Source of the DNA: Cohnella sp. GbtcB17
GTDB lineage: Bacteria; Bacillota; Bacilli; Paenibacillales; Paenibacillaceae
NCBI RefSeq assembly: GCF_019091135.1
Contig: NZ_JAGXJW010000042.1
Coordinates: 1-64,000 of the forward strand
Direction: 5' to 3'
Length of the DNA: 64,000 nucleotides
Shown: positions 19,101 to 26,809 of the stretch, piece after piece
Layout: the number at the start of each line of letters is the position of its first letter
How positions within the stretch are numbered: position 1 is the stretch's first letter
Made by a program: the position numbers and the translations under genes
The notes under the pieces: generated by a model
Told to the model about the DNA's origin: nothing
The model's database searches: none
Seen by the model: only the letters and a program-made list of their open reading frames with translations

Positions 19101-19272
19101 AAGCGGCAAGCTCCTCCGACTCGTACGGCCCGATCGCTTCGTACCGCCCCGGGAGCACATAAGTCGCCCGGTCGATCGCCCAGTCGCGCACTTCCGCCCG
19201 CTCAAGCCATTGCGCTTCGGACAGCTCGCGCAGGAAGCGTCGCAGGCGCTCCAACAGATCGTTTGCGTTCAT
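16144..19272 (-). CDS. GH38 alpha-mannosidase (second, long form)
   Basis: A second family 38 alpha-mannosidase, 1042 residues, of the long class with an N-terminal beta domain (about residues 1-235) before the catalytic barrel. Zinc-site motif GQSHIDIAWLWP at about 244-255 (H247, D249); nucleophile Asp in EWLPDTFGYCASLPQIL at about 359. The middle and C-terminal beta domains are complete. No signal peptide. It overlaps the preceding GH3 gene by four bases (ATGA), a strong sign of translational coupling. It is only distantly similar to the other GH38 enzyme in this locus, which suggests different linkage preference rather than a recent duplication. Confidence 0.93.
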   Translation of the reverse strand: MNANDLLERLRRFLRELSEAQWLERAEVRDWAIDRATYVLPGRYEAIGPYESEELAAFPSKQGTTYFFRKELELPENWIASGAKIGLVFESGGEGLLRVNGASYQGLDRNHTFVTLDAARIGTTPELEIELYDPIPEPVDPLNRQATIHPPITSIRSELVLANAPVQRLLYAATVVRDAAVLLPDTDFRKARLLEALLRAMDAYVSLSEGDIRAGASIAEIETKLGDEVRAVGGNAEGVQHMVGQSHIDIAWLWPVRETVRKTSRTFSTVDALMREYPEFRYAQSQPLLFEFLKNNDPELYARVKERIAEGRWELVGGMYVEPDLNIPSGESLMRQMLYGQRFYREEFGRVSDIEWLPDTFGYCASLPQILKHGGVRYFMTTKLNWNDTNVFPYDLFRWVGIDGTPMLSYLNHGINEHTTPKDIHEHWQSYRQKVVYPEQMLLYGHGDGGGGVTREMLEYIDRADLMIGQPASKHSTAADFFAGAEQKHGEVPEWHGDLYLELHRGTYTTHGRNKRSNRKSEVLYREAELWHALALPKLDAGLDARLRRELHEGWKLILLNQFHDIIPGSAITEAYVTSEKEYGTIFEKGRESLGAIVPALAGGIDTTAGEGVPYVVFNGLGWARDVQAALAVAGSSASALAAYDSEGRRLTADVFGEDRLTVCVPAVPAFGYKTVWLREEMDASTAAAGAAGYRLGDGWETAAYRVRFNARGEIVSLFDKAAGREIVKAGEAANRFGFYHDRPTLWDAWDIDERYELQPAGEAELLEKSVALQGETMDVLRFRWRLHQSEISQDVVFYHGDRRIDFRTRVVWNESHKLLKVGFPIDVVASKATYEIPYGALERPTHRNTSWEQAQYEVCGHRFVDVSEHGYGVSLLNDCKYGYDVQGTTIRLSLLRAPKWPDITADLGEHEFTYSLYPHEGDWRTAHTLRRAAELNAEDVVVLADRQSGSLPATGALLPFVSEHVVLDSVKPAEDGDGIVLRLYESSGGRGCAALNWPRPFARAVLSDALEANGDALEAEDGRIELAFAPFEIKTVKLLDR

Positions 19273-21572
19273 CGGTCATCGTCCTCCTTCACGAGCAGAT
19301 CGGCTGCCAGCGTATCGTCCGAATGCCGCCCGACCAGCACCTTGAAGCAGCCGGGCTCGACGACCCGCTCGTAAGCCGGGCCTACGTATTCAAGCTGTTC
19401 CCTGCCGACCTTAAACTGTACGGTGCGCGTCTCTCCGGGCGCCAGCGTTATCTTCTTGAAGCCCTTCAGCTCCAGCGCCGGCCGCGTGACCTGACTCGCG
19501 ACGTCGGAGATATACAGCTGCACGACTTCTGCGCCCGCCATGCTGCCCGCGTTCGTCACGTCGACGGAGACGGTCGCTTCCTCGTCCGGCCCGATCGCGC
19601 TTGGCGTCACCGACAGGTTGGCGTATTCATAATTCGTATAGCTGAGTCCGTAGCCGAACGGATACTGGGGCTTCGAATCGCTCTCCAGGTACCGCTTGCC
19701 CCGCGAGCGCTTGCCGTTATAGTAGACGGGCAACTGCCCGACATCCTTCGGAATCGATATCGTCAGTCGTCCCGACGGATTCACGTCGCCGAACAAAATG
19801 TCCGCGATCGCGTGTCCGCCCTCCTGCCCAGGATACCACGCCTCGAGGATCGCGTCCGCATGCGCGTCGATCCACGGTTCGGCGATCGGACGGCCGTTGA
19901 TGTAGACGACCACGAGCCGCTTGCCGAGCTTGTGGACTTCCTGGACCAGCTCGAGCTGCACGCCGGATAGCCGAAGCGACATCCGGTCGATGCCTTCGCC
20001 GCAGTCCATGTCGTTCCAGACATCCTCGGTCACCTTGGACGCGCCCGTCTTCAGGTCGATCGTGCCGTCGCCGAAGTCGCGCGCGCTGGAGCCGCCGACG
20101 ACCATGACGACGGTGTCCGCCCGTCGCGCCATCTCGAGCGCCAGCGGAAAGCCGTCCCGGTCCTCGCCGCGAATCCGGCAGCCCGGCGCGTACAGCACAC
20201 GCTCGGCACCGAGCTTGGCGCGGATGCCCGCGAGCACCGTGGCGACCTTGTCCGCAGGCTGAGGCGAGGTGTAGTCGCCCAGCTGGTTGTAGCCGAGGTC
20301 GGCGTTCGGGCCAATGACGGCGACCGTGCCGCCGAGGCCCGGATCGAGCGGCAGCGCGCCGCCCTCGTTTTTCAGCAGCACGACGCCTTCGGCCGCGAGC
20401 TGCCGCGCCAGCGCGACATGCGCGTCCGCGCCGATTGCCTCTCCGGCAAGCTGTGCATCCACATAAGGCCGCTCGAACAGACCGAGCTTGAACTTGAGCG
20501 TGAGGACGCGTACGACCGCGCGGTCGAGCGCCGCCTCATTCAGCTTGCCCTCGCTCAGCGCTTGCAGCAGATAACGCCCGAACATTTCGCCCGACATCTC
20601 CATATCGATGCCGGCTTCAAGCGCGCGCACAGCTGCTTCCATGCCGTCCTCGGCCGTGTCGTGCCCCGCTGCCAGCATGTCGATCGCGCCGCAGTCGGTG
20701 ATGACCATGCCGTCGAAGCCCCAATCCCGGACGAGCACCTCGTCCAGCAGCTTCGCGTTCGTCGTGCATGGGACGCCGTCGATCTCGTTGTAGGCCGGCA
20801 TGATCGACGCCGCGCCCGCCTCGACCGCCTTGCGGAACGGATGCAGGTCGACCTCGAGCAGCTCGCGCCAGCCCATATGGACGGGCCCGGCATTGCGCCC
20901 GCCCTCCGAGCTGCCGTAGCCGACGAAGTGCTTCAGCGTTACTGCCACGCTGTCTGGCGCATCAAGGCGCTCGCCCTGCATGCCCTCGACCGCGGAGACC
21001 GCGAGCCGGCCGACGAGATACGGATCCTCGCCGAAGCATTCCTCCGTCCGGCCCCAGCGGGGATCGCGAACGATGTCCAGCACCGGCGAATACGTGACCG
21101 CGCCGCCCTGGGCACGCGTCTCCTTCGCCACCGCGCGGCACATCTCGCGATACAGGTCGACGTTCCAGGCGCTGCCGATCGACAGCGGCACGGGAAATAC
21201 CGTCGCGCCGATCGCCATATGGCCGTGCGAGCACTCCTCGCCGATCAGCAGGGGGATGCCGAGCCGCGAGTTCTCGATCGCATAGCGCTGAATCTCGTTC
21301 ACCGCCTCCGCGCCCTGAACGGGCGACAGTCCCGTCTCCAGCGTGACGCCGGTCCAAGGGTCCGCGCGCAACGTGCCGTACAGCGAGCCGATGCCGCCCC
21401 GCGCGACCTGTGCCTTGAAGTTCTCCTTCAGGACGACGTTCCCGTCTTTATGTTCATAGGCCTGCCAGCCGAACGGCTGCACGAGCTGACCGACCTTTTC
21501 TTCCGCCGTCATCTGCCGCAGCAGCAGCTCCGCGCGCACGCGGGGCGGCTTCGACGGGTCCTTATAGTCCAT
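19269..21572 (-). CDS. GH3 beta-glycosidase
   Basis: Glycoside hydrolase family 3, 767 residues: the N-terminal TIM barrel carries the nucleophile Asp in GFDGMVITDCGAI (about D293) and LKHFVGYGSSEGGRN; the alpha/beta sandwich has VAVIGPNADLGYN; a C-terminal fibronectin-type III-like domain ends the protein. Family members are beta-glucosidases, xylosidases or related exo-enzymes; specificity is not readable here. No signal peptide. ATG 21572 was chosen because it keeps clear of the upstream permease; the preceding AAAAGG is very close to it, so the start is less certain than the gene. It is followed by an overlapping GH38 gene. Confidence 0.92.
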   Translation of the reverse strand: MDYKDPSKPPRVRAELLLRQMTAEEKVGQLVQPFGWQAYEHKDGNVVLKENFKAQVARGGIGSLYGTLRADPWTGVTLETGLSPVQGAEAVNEIQRYAIENSRLGIPLLIGEECSHGHMAIGATVFPVPLSIGSAWNVDLYREMCRAVAKETRAQGGAVTYSPVLDIVRDPRWGRTEECFGEDPYLVGRLAVSAVEGMQGERLDAPDSVAVTLKHFVGYGSSEGGRNAGPVHMGWRELLEVDLHPFRKAVEAGAASIMPAYNEIDGVPCTTNAKLLDEVLVRDWGFDGMVITDCGAIDMLAAGHDTAEDGMEAAVRALEAGIDMEMSGEMFGRYLLQALSEGKLNEAALDRAVVRVLTLKFKLGLFERPYVDAQLAGEAIGADAHVALARQLAAEGVVLLKNEGGALPLDPGLGGTVAVIGPNADLGYNQLGDYTSPQPADKVATVLAGIRAKLGAERVLYAPGCRIRGEDRDGFPLALEMARRADTVVMVVGGSSARDFGDGTIDLKTGASKVTEDVWNDMDCGEGIDRMSLRLSGVQLELVQEVHKLGKRLVVVYINGRPIAEPWIDAHADAILEAWYPGQEGGHAIADILFGDVNPSGRLTISIPKDVGQLPVYYNGKRSRGKRYLESDSKPQYPFGYGLSYTNYEYANLSVTPSAIGPDEEATVSVDVTNAGSMAGAEVVQLYISDVASQVTRPALELKGFKKITLAPGETRTVQFKVGREQLEYVGPAYERVVEPGCFKVLVGRHSDDTLAADLLVKEDDDR

Positions 21573-21612
21573 CCTTTTCACATCCCGCTCATTCTTTGCA
21601 TGCCGCTTAGGC

Positions 21613-22530
21613 TTATTCCTTAACCGACCCAACGGTCAGTCCCTGCACGAAGTAACGCTGGAAAATCGGATAGGCGAAGATGATCGGCAGCGACGCCAGC
21701 ACGACCATCGCCATGCGCGCCGTATCCTGCGGCATGTTCTGCAGAATCTCGAGGCTGATGGAGCTGTTGGCCGAGTTCTGCTGGATGAACTGCATGCTCG
21801 ATTCGATCTGCATGAGCATCGACTGGAGCGGCACCTTGTTCGGGTCGTCGATGTACAGCAGCGCGTTAAACCAGTCGTTCCAGTAGCCGAGCGTGCTGAA
21901 CAGGCCGATTGTGGCGAGGCCCGGCAGCGACAGCGGCAGCACGAGCGTGGTGAAGATGCGGAACTCGCCCGCGCCGTCGATCTTGCCGGACTCGATGATG
22001 GCGTCGGGAATGCCGGTGATGTAGAACGTCCGCAGAATCATGATATAAAAAGCGTTGACTGCGAGCGGCAGGATAAGCGCCCAGACGCTGTCCTTCAGGC
22101 CGAGCAGCTGCGTCACGACGATATACGTCGGGATCATGCCGCCGCTGAACAGCATCGTGAAGATCGCGAACAGCGAGAAAAAGCGGCGGTACGCGAAGCT
22201 GCGGCGCGATACGGCGTAGGCGTACAGCGAGATGAGCAGCAGGCTGACGATCGTGCCGACGACGGTCACGAGGATCGTGACGCCGTAGGAGCGAAGCAGC
22301 GTATCGCCCGTTTTGAAAATATACTGGTAAGCTTCCAGACTCCAAGCCTTCGGAATGATGCGGTAGCCGTCCGTCGCCAGCGTCTTCTCCTCGGTGAAGG
22401 AGATGATGACGACGAACAGAAACGGAAATACGCACAGGATCGCGAAAATGCCGGCGATCAGGTTGAAAACGACGTTCCAAGCCGGCGATACCTGGTGGAA
22501 GTCGCGTTTTCTTTTCATCACGTTGAGCAC
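21613..22530 (-). CDS. Carbohydrate ABC transporter permease (LplC/YtcP-like)
   Basis: Inner-membrane permease of a CUT1-type sugar importer, 305 residues with about six hydrophobic segments. The cytoplasmic EAA loop is ESGKIDGAGEFRIFTTLVLPLSLPG-like (broken here as ESGKIDGAG and LVLPLSLPG). It starts with GTG; AGGAGG lies nine bases upstream. It pairs with the permease gene just before it. No ATP-binding subunit is encoded in this locus, which is normal for CUT1 importers that share an MsmX/UgpC-type ATPase encoded elsewhere. Confidence 0.93.
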   Translation of the reverse strand: MLNVMKRKRDFHQVSPAWNVVFNLIAGIFAILCVFPFLFVVIISFTEEKTLATDGYRIIPKAWSLEAYQYIFKTGDTLLRSYGVTILVTVVGTIVSLLLISLYAYAVSRRSFAYRRFFSLFAIFTMLFSGGMIPTYIVVTQLLGLKDSVWALILPLAVNAFYIMILRTFYITGIPDAIIESGKIDGAGEFRIFTTLVLPLSLPGLATIGLFSTLGYWNDWFNALLYIDDPNKVPLQSMLMQIESSMQFIQQNSANSSISLEILQNMPQDTARMAMVVLASLPIIFAYPIFQRYFVQGLTVGSVKE

Positions 22531-22559
22531 CGGGTGACGCCTCCTTTCGGATCGGAAAA

Positions 22560-23492
22560 TTAGAACAGCGCGCTGTCCTTGTCAAGTCTGCGCACGACGT
22601 AGTTCGACACCATGACGAGCACGAAGCCCACGACGGATTGATACAGGCCCGCGGCCGTGCTCATGCCGATCTCGCCGGTCGTCTTCAGGCCCCGGTATAC
22701 GTACGTATCGATGACGTTGGTCACCGAGTAGAGCGTGCCCGAGTCGCGCGGCACTTGATAGAACAAGCCGAAGTCGGCGTAGAAAATTTTGCCCACGGCC
22801 AGCAGCGTCATAATGATGATGATCGGCTTGAGCAGCGGCAGCGTGATGTTGCGCACCTGCTGCAGCTTGCTGGCGCCGTCGATCATCGCAGCTTCGTACA
22901 GCGACTTGTCGATCCCGAGGATCGAGGCGAGATAGACGACGCTGCTGTAACCGATCGATTTCCACAAATAAACCAGCACCAGAATGTAAGGCCACACCTT
23001 GGGATCGTTGTACCATTGCATCTTGTCCATGCCCAAGTATTCGAGCGTATGATTCAGCAAGCCGCGGTCCATGCTCAGGAAGCTGAACGCGAAGTAGCCG
23101 ACGATGACCCACGACAGGAAGTACGGGAGGAACATGCCGGTCTGATACAGCTTGGCCAGCTTCTTGTTCGCCAGCTCCGACAGCAGAATGGCCAGAGCGA
23201 CGGAGAAGACGAGACCGAGTACGATAAACGCGATATTGTAAAGCAGCGTGTTGCGGGTGATCGACCACGCGGCGTCCGTGCTGAAGAGAAATTTGAAATT
23301 ATCCCATCCGACGTTTTTGCTGTGGACGAGACTGTACCAGAAGCCGTGGCGGCTGAAGCGGTATTGCTTGAACGCGGCGATCGTGCCGACGAGGGGCAGG
23401 TAGGAAAAGAAAAGGAACCAGATGGCGCCCGGAAGCACCATGAGCAGCATAACCTTGTTGCGGTTGAACGAACGGAAAAACGATCCGACCAT
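22560..23492 (-). CDS. Carbohydrate ABC transporter permease (LplB/YteP-like)
   Basis: First permease of the importer, 310 residues, six predicted membrane helices, with the EAA loop containing EAAMIDGASKLQQV and NITLPLLKP. ATG 23492 was chosen because AGGAGGG lies ten bases upstream; a TTG at 23501 is nearer to that site than is usual. It is preceded by a terminator-like hairpin that separates it from the binding-protein gene, so it is probably expressed at a lower level than the lipoprotein. Confidence 0.93.
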   Translation of the reverse strand: MVGSFFRSFNRNKVMLLMVLPGAIWFLFFSYLPLVGTIAAFKQYRFSRHGFWYSLVHSKNVGWDNFKFLFSTDAAWSITRNTLLYNIAFIVLGLVFSVALAILLSELANKKLAKLYQTGMFLPYFLSWVIVGYFAFSFLSMDRGLLNHTLEYLGMDKMQWYNDPKVWPYILVLVYLWKSIGYSSVVYLASILGIDKSLYEAAMIDGASKLQQVRNITLPLLKPIIIIMTLLAVGKIFYADFGLFYQVPRDSGTLYSVTNVIDTYVYRGLKTTGEIGMSTAAGLYQSVVGFVLVMVSNYVVRRLDKDSALF

Positions 23493-23530
23493 GTTCGCCA
23501 ATCCCTCCTATGGCCTTTTGTGAATACGAC

Positions 23531-23574
23531 AAAAAAGAACGAAAGATCGGGCGAATTGCGCACCCGCCCGATCT
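23531..23574 (-). terminator. Attenuating terminator between binding protein and permease
   Basis: AGATCGGGCG and CGCCCGATCT pair across an 11-base loop and are followed by TTCGTTCTTTTTT on the minus strand. It lies 20 bases after the binding-protein stop and before two permease genes in the same direction, so it probably gives partial termination. Confidence 0.75.
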
Positions 23575-23593
23575 CGCGATTTTTATCCGGTTA

Positions 23594-25066
23594 TTAAGCT
23601 TTGTTGGCGGCGACCCAAGCGTCCAGCTGGGTTTGCGCTTCGGCGATGACCTTGTCGAGGCCGGCAGCCTTGAACTGCTCGATCGCCTTCGGCAGATACG
23701 TGGCGGGGTCGACCGTACCGGTCATCAGCGACGCCCAGAATTGCTCCTTGACGTTCTGGATGGCGGTCATCTCGGTGGACACCTTCGTGCTGTCGAAGTT
23801 GAAGCCCAGAATCGGCGATGGCTTGCCTTCCGCGTTGAACTTCTTGAACTGCTCCCACTTGTCGTCCGGGTCGTTCTCGTTCAGGTACAGCAGCATATTG
23901 TTGCCCAGCGAGTACGACGGCATGTTGTAGTTTTGGGAAGCGTCGAGGTTTTTCATGTGCTTGTCGTCGATCTTCTCGTAATGCGTGCCTTCGATGCCGG
24001 AGTCGACCATGTTGCGGAGGACCGGATCGGTGTTGAGCAGGTTCAGGAACTCCATCGCCTTCTCCGGATGCTCGGAGTTGGCCGAGATCGCCATGATCGA
24101 GCCTTGTACCGACGTGTTCGTGATGACGGCATCGCTGGCAGGCGTCGAAGTGATGGGGTAGCCGTTGGAAGCCGACCAGGAGGTCTCCGCGAGCGGCTGC
24201 GTTTGCGCGCGGTCGAGCAGCCATTTGCCGGAGGTCATCAGATCCTGCGTCGAGCCGGTCGTCGCGGCTTCAGGCGCGACATAGCCCGCCTGGTAGTACT
24301 TGTGCATCGTGTTCAGCGCTTGCTTCATCTCGTCCGTCTCGAGGATGTCGACGACCTTCAGGTCGGCGCCGTCAAGCTTGACGGCCATCGGCATGTTGGT
24401 CACGAGATAGTCGTACGGCACATAAGGCACGTAGTTTTTGTCCATCGCGAACGGCGTGATCGATGGGTCTTGGGCCTTGATCGTCTTCAGCAGCGGCTCG
24501 AGGCTGTCCAGCGAGCGGACGGCAGTCGTGTCCAGCTTGTACTTGTCCACGAGGTTCTGGTTGAAGCGCCATACTTCGAGCTGCGGAAGCTCCTTGTTGG
24601 CCGGGATGCCGTAGTTGTGGCCGTCGACCTTGGAGCCGCTCAGAAAGCCTGGATCAATCGTATCCTTGATGCCCTGGCCGTACTTGTCCAGCAGCTCGTC
24701 GAGCTCGAGGAACGCGCCCTTGCGCGCGTTCTGCACGTAGTCGAAGCCGCCTGCCGAGGTGAACATGATGTCCATCGGTTCGCCCGAAGCGACCAGCACC
24801 TGCATCTTCTGCGTATAGTCGCCCCAGTCGATCATTTTCATCTTGATCGTGGCGTTGATCTTCTCTTGGGTGTACTTGCTCACTTCCGCCATGACGGTGT
24901 CGACGTCCTTCTGCGGCGTGCCGATCGTGTACCAGATCAGCTCGACCGGCTTGTCCGATGCACCGTCGGACTTGGCGTCATTGCCGCCGCAAGCGCTCAG
25001 CGCGAGCGACAGCGCGGTTACGGTTGCCGCTGCCGTCAGGCCGGTTTTTTTCGTCATTTTACTCAT
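23594..25066 (-). CDS. Extracellular sugar-binding lipoprotein of the ABC importer (LplA-like)
   Basis: Substrate-binding lipoprotein, 490 residues. A signal peptide with lipobox LSAC places the lipidated cysteine at residue 26; the mature protein begins with a GGND/KSDGASDK linker and continues as an SBP family 1 fold (LplA/YtcQ-like). It captures oligosaccharides outside the cell for the two permeases. ATG 25066 has GGGAGGG ten bases upstream. It is the first gene of the transporter-glycosidase run, with a near-consensus cre site about 60 bases upstream and the YesN regulator gene next. The ligand is inferred from the mannosidases, not seen. Confidence 0.92.
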   Translation of the reverse strand: MSKMTKKTGLTAAATVTALSLALSACGGNDAKSDGASDKPVELIWYTIGTPQKDVDTVMAEVSKYTQEKINATIKMKMIDWGDYTQKMQVLVASGEPMDIMFTSAGGFDYVQNARKGAFLELDELLDKYGQGIKDTIDPGFLSGSKVDGHNYGIPANKELPQLEVWRFNQNLVDKYKLDTTAVRSLDSLEPLLKTIKAQDPSITPFAMDKNYVPYVPYDYLVTNMPMAVKLDGADLKVVDILETDEMKQALNTMHKYYQAGYVAPEAATTGSTQDLMTSGKWLLDRAQTQPLAETSWSASNGYPITSTPASDAVITNTSVQGSIMAISANSEHPEKAMEFLNLLNTDPVLRNMVDSGIEGTHYEKIDDKHMKNLDASQNYNMPSYSLGNNMLLYLNENDPDDKWEQFKKFNAEGKPSPILGFNFDSTKVSTEMTAIQNVKEQFWASLMTGTVDPATYLPKAIEQFKAAGLDKVIAEAQTQLDAWVAANKA

Positions 25067-25123
25067 GTTTCTTGTGCCCTCCCTTATTTCTGATTCCCTT
25101 AGCAACAATTCAACTTTAATTCA

Positions 25124-25137
25124 TGAAAGCAGTTTCA
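25124..25137. promoter_or_regulatory. Near-consensus cre (CcpA) site
   Basis: The minus-strand sequence TGAAACTGCTTTCA matches the CcpA consensus TGWAANCGNTNWCA at all fixed positions but one (T for C at position 7). It lies about 60 bases before the start of the sugar-binding lipoprotein gene, where CcpA with HPr-Ser-P or Crh-Ser-P could repress the mannan operon when preferred sugars are present. Confidence 0.6.
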
Positions 25138-25164
25138 AATAGAACACAAACCTAATAAATCATG

Positions 25165-25200
25165 TTCAAAATAAAGAAAGGACTGCGCGGCTGGCAGTCC
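25165..25200 (-). terminator. Terminator after the YesN-like regulator
   Basis: GGACTG and CAGTCC form a short stem with a 9-base loop, followed by TTTCTTTATTTT on the minus strand. It separates the regulator pair from the transporter operon. Confidence 0.65.
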
Positions 25201-25226
25201 GGAGGCTTCTATAGGCTCGTCCCGCG

Positions 25227-26762
25227 TCAATGCAGGCCTTTGAACTCGGTCGGGGAGATGCCGACGTACTTCTTGAATTGCTTGTAAAAGTATCCCGTCT
25301 CCCAATAGCCGGCCTGGCGCGCAATGTCGTGCACCTTCAGCGTGGAGGACTTCAGCAGCCGTTTCGCCTGCTCGATCCGATACTTGTTGATGTACTCCGT
25401 GAAGCTCTCGCCCGTCTCCTTCTGGAACAGCTGCCCCAAGTATACGGGGTGGATGTGATACTGAGCGCCCAGCTGCTTAAGCGACAGCTCGTCCGCGTAG
25501 TGGCTGCGAATCTCCTCGAGCACCTGCAAAATGACAGGGCTGCGGCTGTCCTGGACCAAGGACTCGACGCAGCGCTCCGCGACCGAACGCAGCGCTTTGG
25601 CGAGCTCCGCATAATCCGAAGCCGCATTCACCTGGGCGAAGCTCTGCGAGAACATCTCCGTCTCGTCCGAATGCTTGATCGCCTTCAGCTCCATCTTGAA
25701 GCGGACGATCAGCTCTACCGCCACCTCGTGCAGGTAGGACGGCGCGACGCCTTCCCGGCGCCTGAGCCGCTCCAGATCGGCTTCGACCGCCGCTGCGAGG
25801 CCCTCCTTGTCTCTGGCGACCAGCAGTTTGCGGCAAACCTCCCAGTCGATCGGAAAATCCGACGGCTCGGCTTCCTTGAACGGCTCCGTCTCCGCATAGT
25901 CTATCCATTCGCGCTCCGGATAGATCATAAAATACTCCTGCGCCTTCTTCGCCTCGCGATAGCTGGCCGCGATGTCCGTCCGAAGCGGATGCACGCCGCC
26001 GAGCGAAAGCCTCGCCGCTTCGCCCGGGCTGCCTTTCTCGAGCAGCGGCAGTACGCGACGCGCCAGCTCCTGCTTGCCCGCCTCCTCTTCGGAAGAGAGA
26101 CCGGCCACGATGACGAAGTCTCCGTCCATATCGCGAAACGGATACGCGGAGTCGCTCCCCTCGAACGCGCGGACGACGCGCTCGAACGTCTCCTCCTGCG
26201 CCTCGGGTTCAGCGGACGGGAGCCTCGCCAGGGCTATGACCCCGTACGGCTCGGTCAGCGCGATGCCGAGCAGGGCGGCGCGCTCGTTGAACTCGGCCTC
26301 CGAGATCCGGCCGCCGATCCACCGGTACAGCGTGTTGTCCTTCATGATCTGAACGTCGTACGGCGACAGCAGTGCGTTCGCGCCTGTGCTGTTCAGCTTC
26401 TCGACGGCGTTGTTCAGCGTATCGTGCAGCTCCTTGACGTTGATCGGCTTGAGCAGATAATTTTCGATGCCGAGGCGCATGCCTTCCTTCAGGTAATCGA
26501 ATTCGTTGAAGCCGCTCAGGATGATCGCCTTCAGGTCCGGGCGGCTCTCGCGGGCGGCGCGGATTAGGTCCAGGCCGTTCATCCGGGGCATCGAAATGTC
26601 TGTAATGAGCAGATCGACGGGCGTCTGCCCGATGCGGCGGAGCGCTTCCTCTCCGTTCTCCGCGCTGCCGACCACCTCCAGACCGAAGGCCGGCCAGTCG
26701 ATCGAATCGATGAGGCCTTCGATGATGAACGGTTCGTCGTCCACGATAAATACGTTGTACAT
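25227..26762 (-). CDS. AraC-type response regulator (YesN family)
   Basis: A 511-residue response regulator. The N-terminal receiver domain has acidic residues D8/D9, the phosphoacceptor Asp in LLITDISMPRMNG (D55) and the conserved Lys in YLLKPINV. After a middle region of unassigned fold (about 130-400) comes a C-terminal pair of AraC helix-turn-helices (about 405-511, with YHIHPVYLGQLFQ and GYWETGYFYKQFKKYVG). It is the partner of the kinase gene 47 bases upstream and most likely activates the adjacent ABC importer and glycosidase genes when the kinase senses an extracellular glycan. Confidence 0.93.
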   Translation of the reverse strand: MYNVFIVDDEPFIIEGLIDSIDWPAFGLEVVGSAENGEEALRRIGQTPVDLLITDISMPRMNGLDLIRAARESRPDLKAIILSGFNEFDYLKEGMRLGIENYLLKPINVKELHDTLNNAVEKLNSTGANALLSPYDVQIMKDNTLYRWIGGRISEAEFNERAALLGIALTEPYGVIALARLPSAEPEAQEETFERVVRAFEGSDSAYPFRDMDGDFVIVAGLSSEEEAGKQELARRVLPLLEKGSPGEAARLSLGGVHPLRTDIAASYREAKKAQEYFMIYPEREWIDYAETEPFKEAEPSDFPIDWEVCRKLLVARDKEGLAAAVEADLERLRRREGVAPSYLHEVAVELIVRFKMELKAIKHSDETEMFSQSFAQVNAASDYAELAKALRSVAERCVESLVQDSRSPVILQVLEEIRSHYADELSLKQLGAQYHIHPVYLGQLFQKETGESFTEYINKYRIEQAKRLLKSSTLKVHDIARQAGYWETGYFYKQFKKYVGISPTEFKGLH

Positions 26763-26809
26763 TGTCGCGTCGTCCTCCTTCGATCCTTCGGTCCTTCGGT
26801 CTTAACCGC

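Noticed and set aside
8267..19272. Recent duplication of the GH38 gene
   Set aside because: The two enzymes differ in length, N-terminal architecture and motif sequence; they are different subfamilies, not recent copies.
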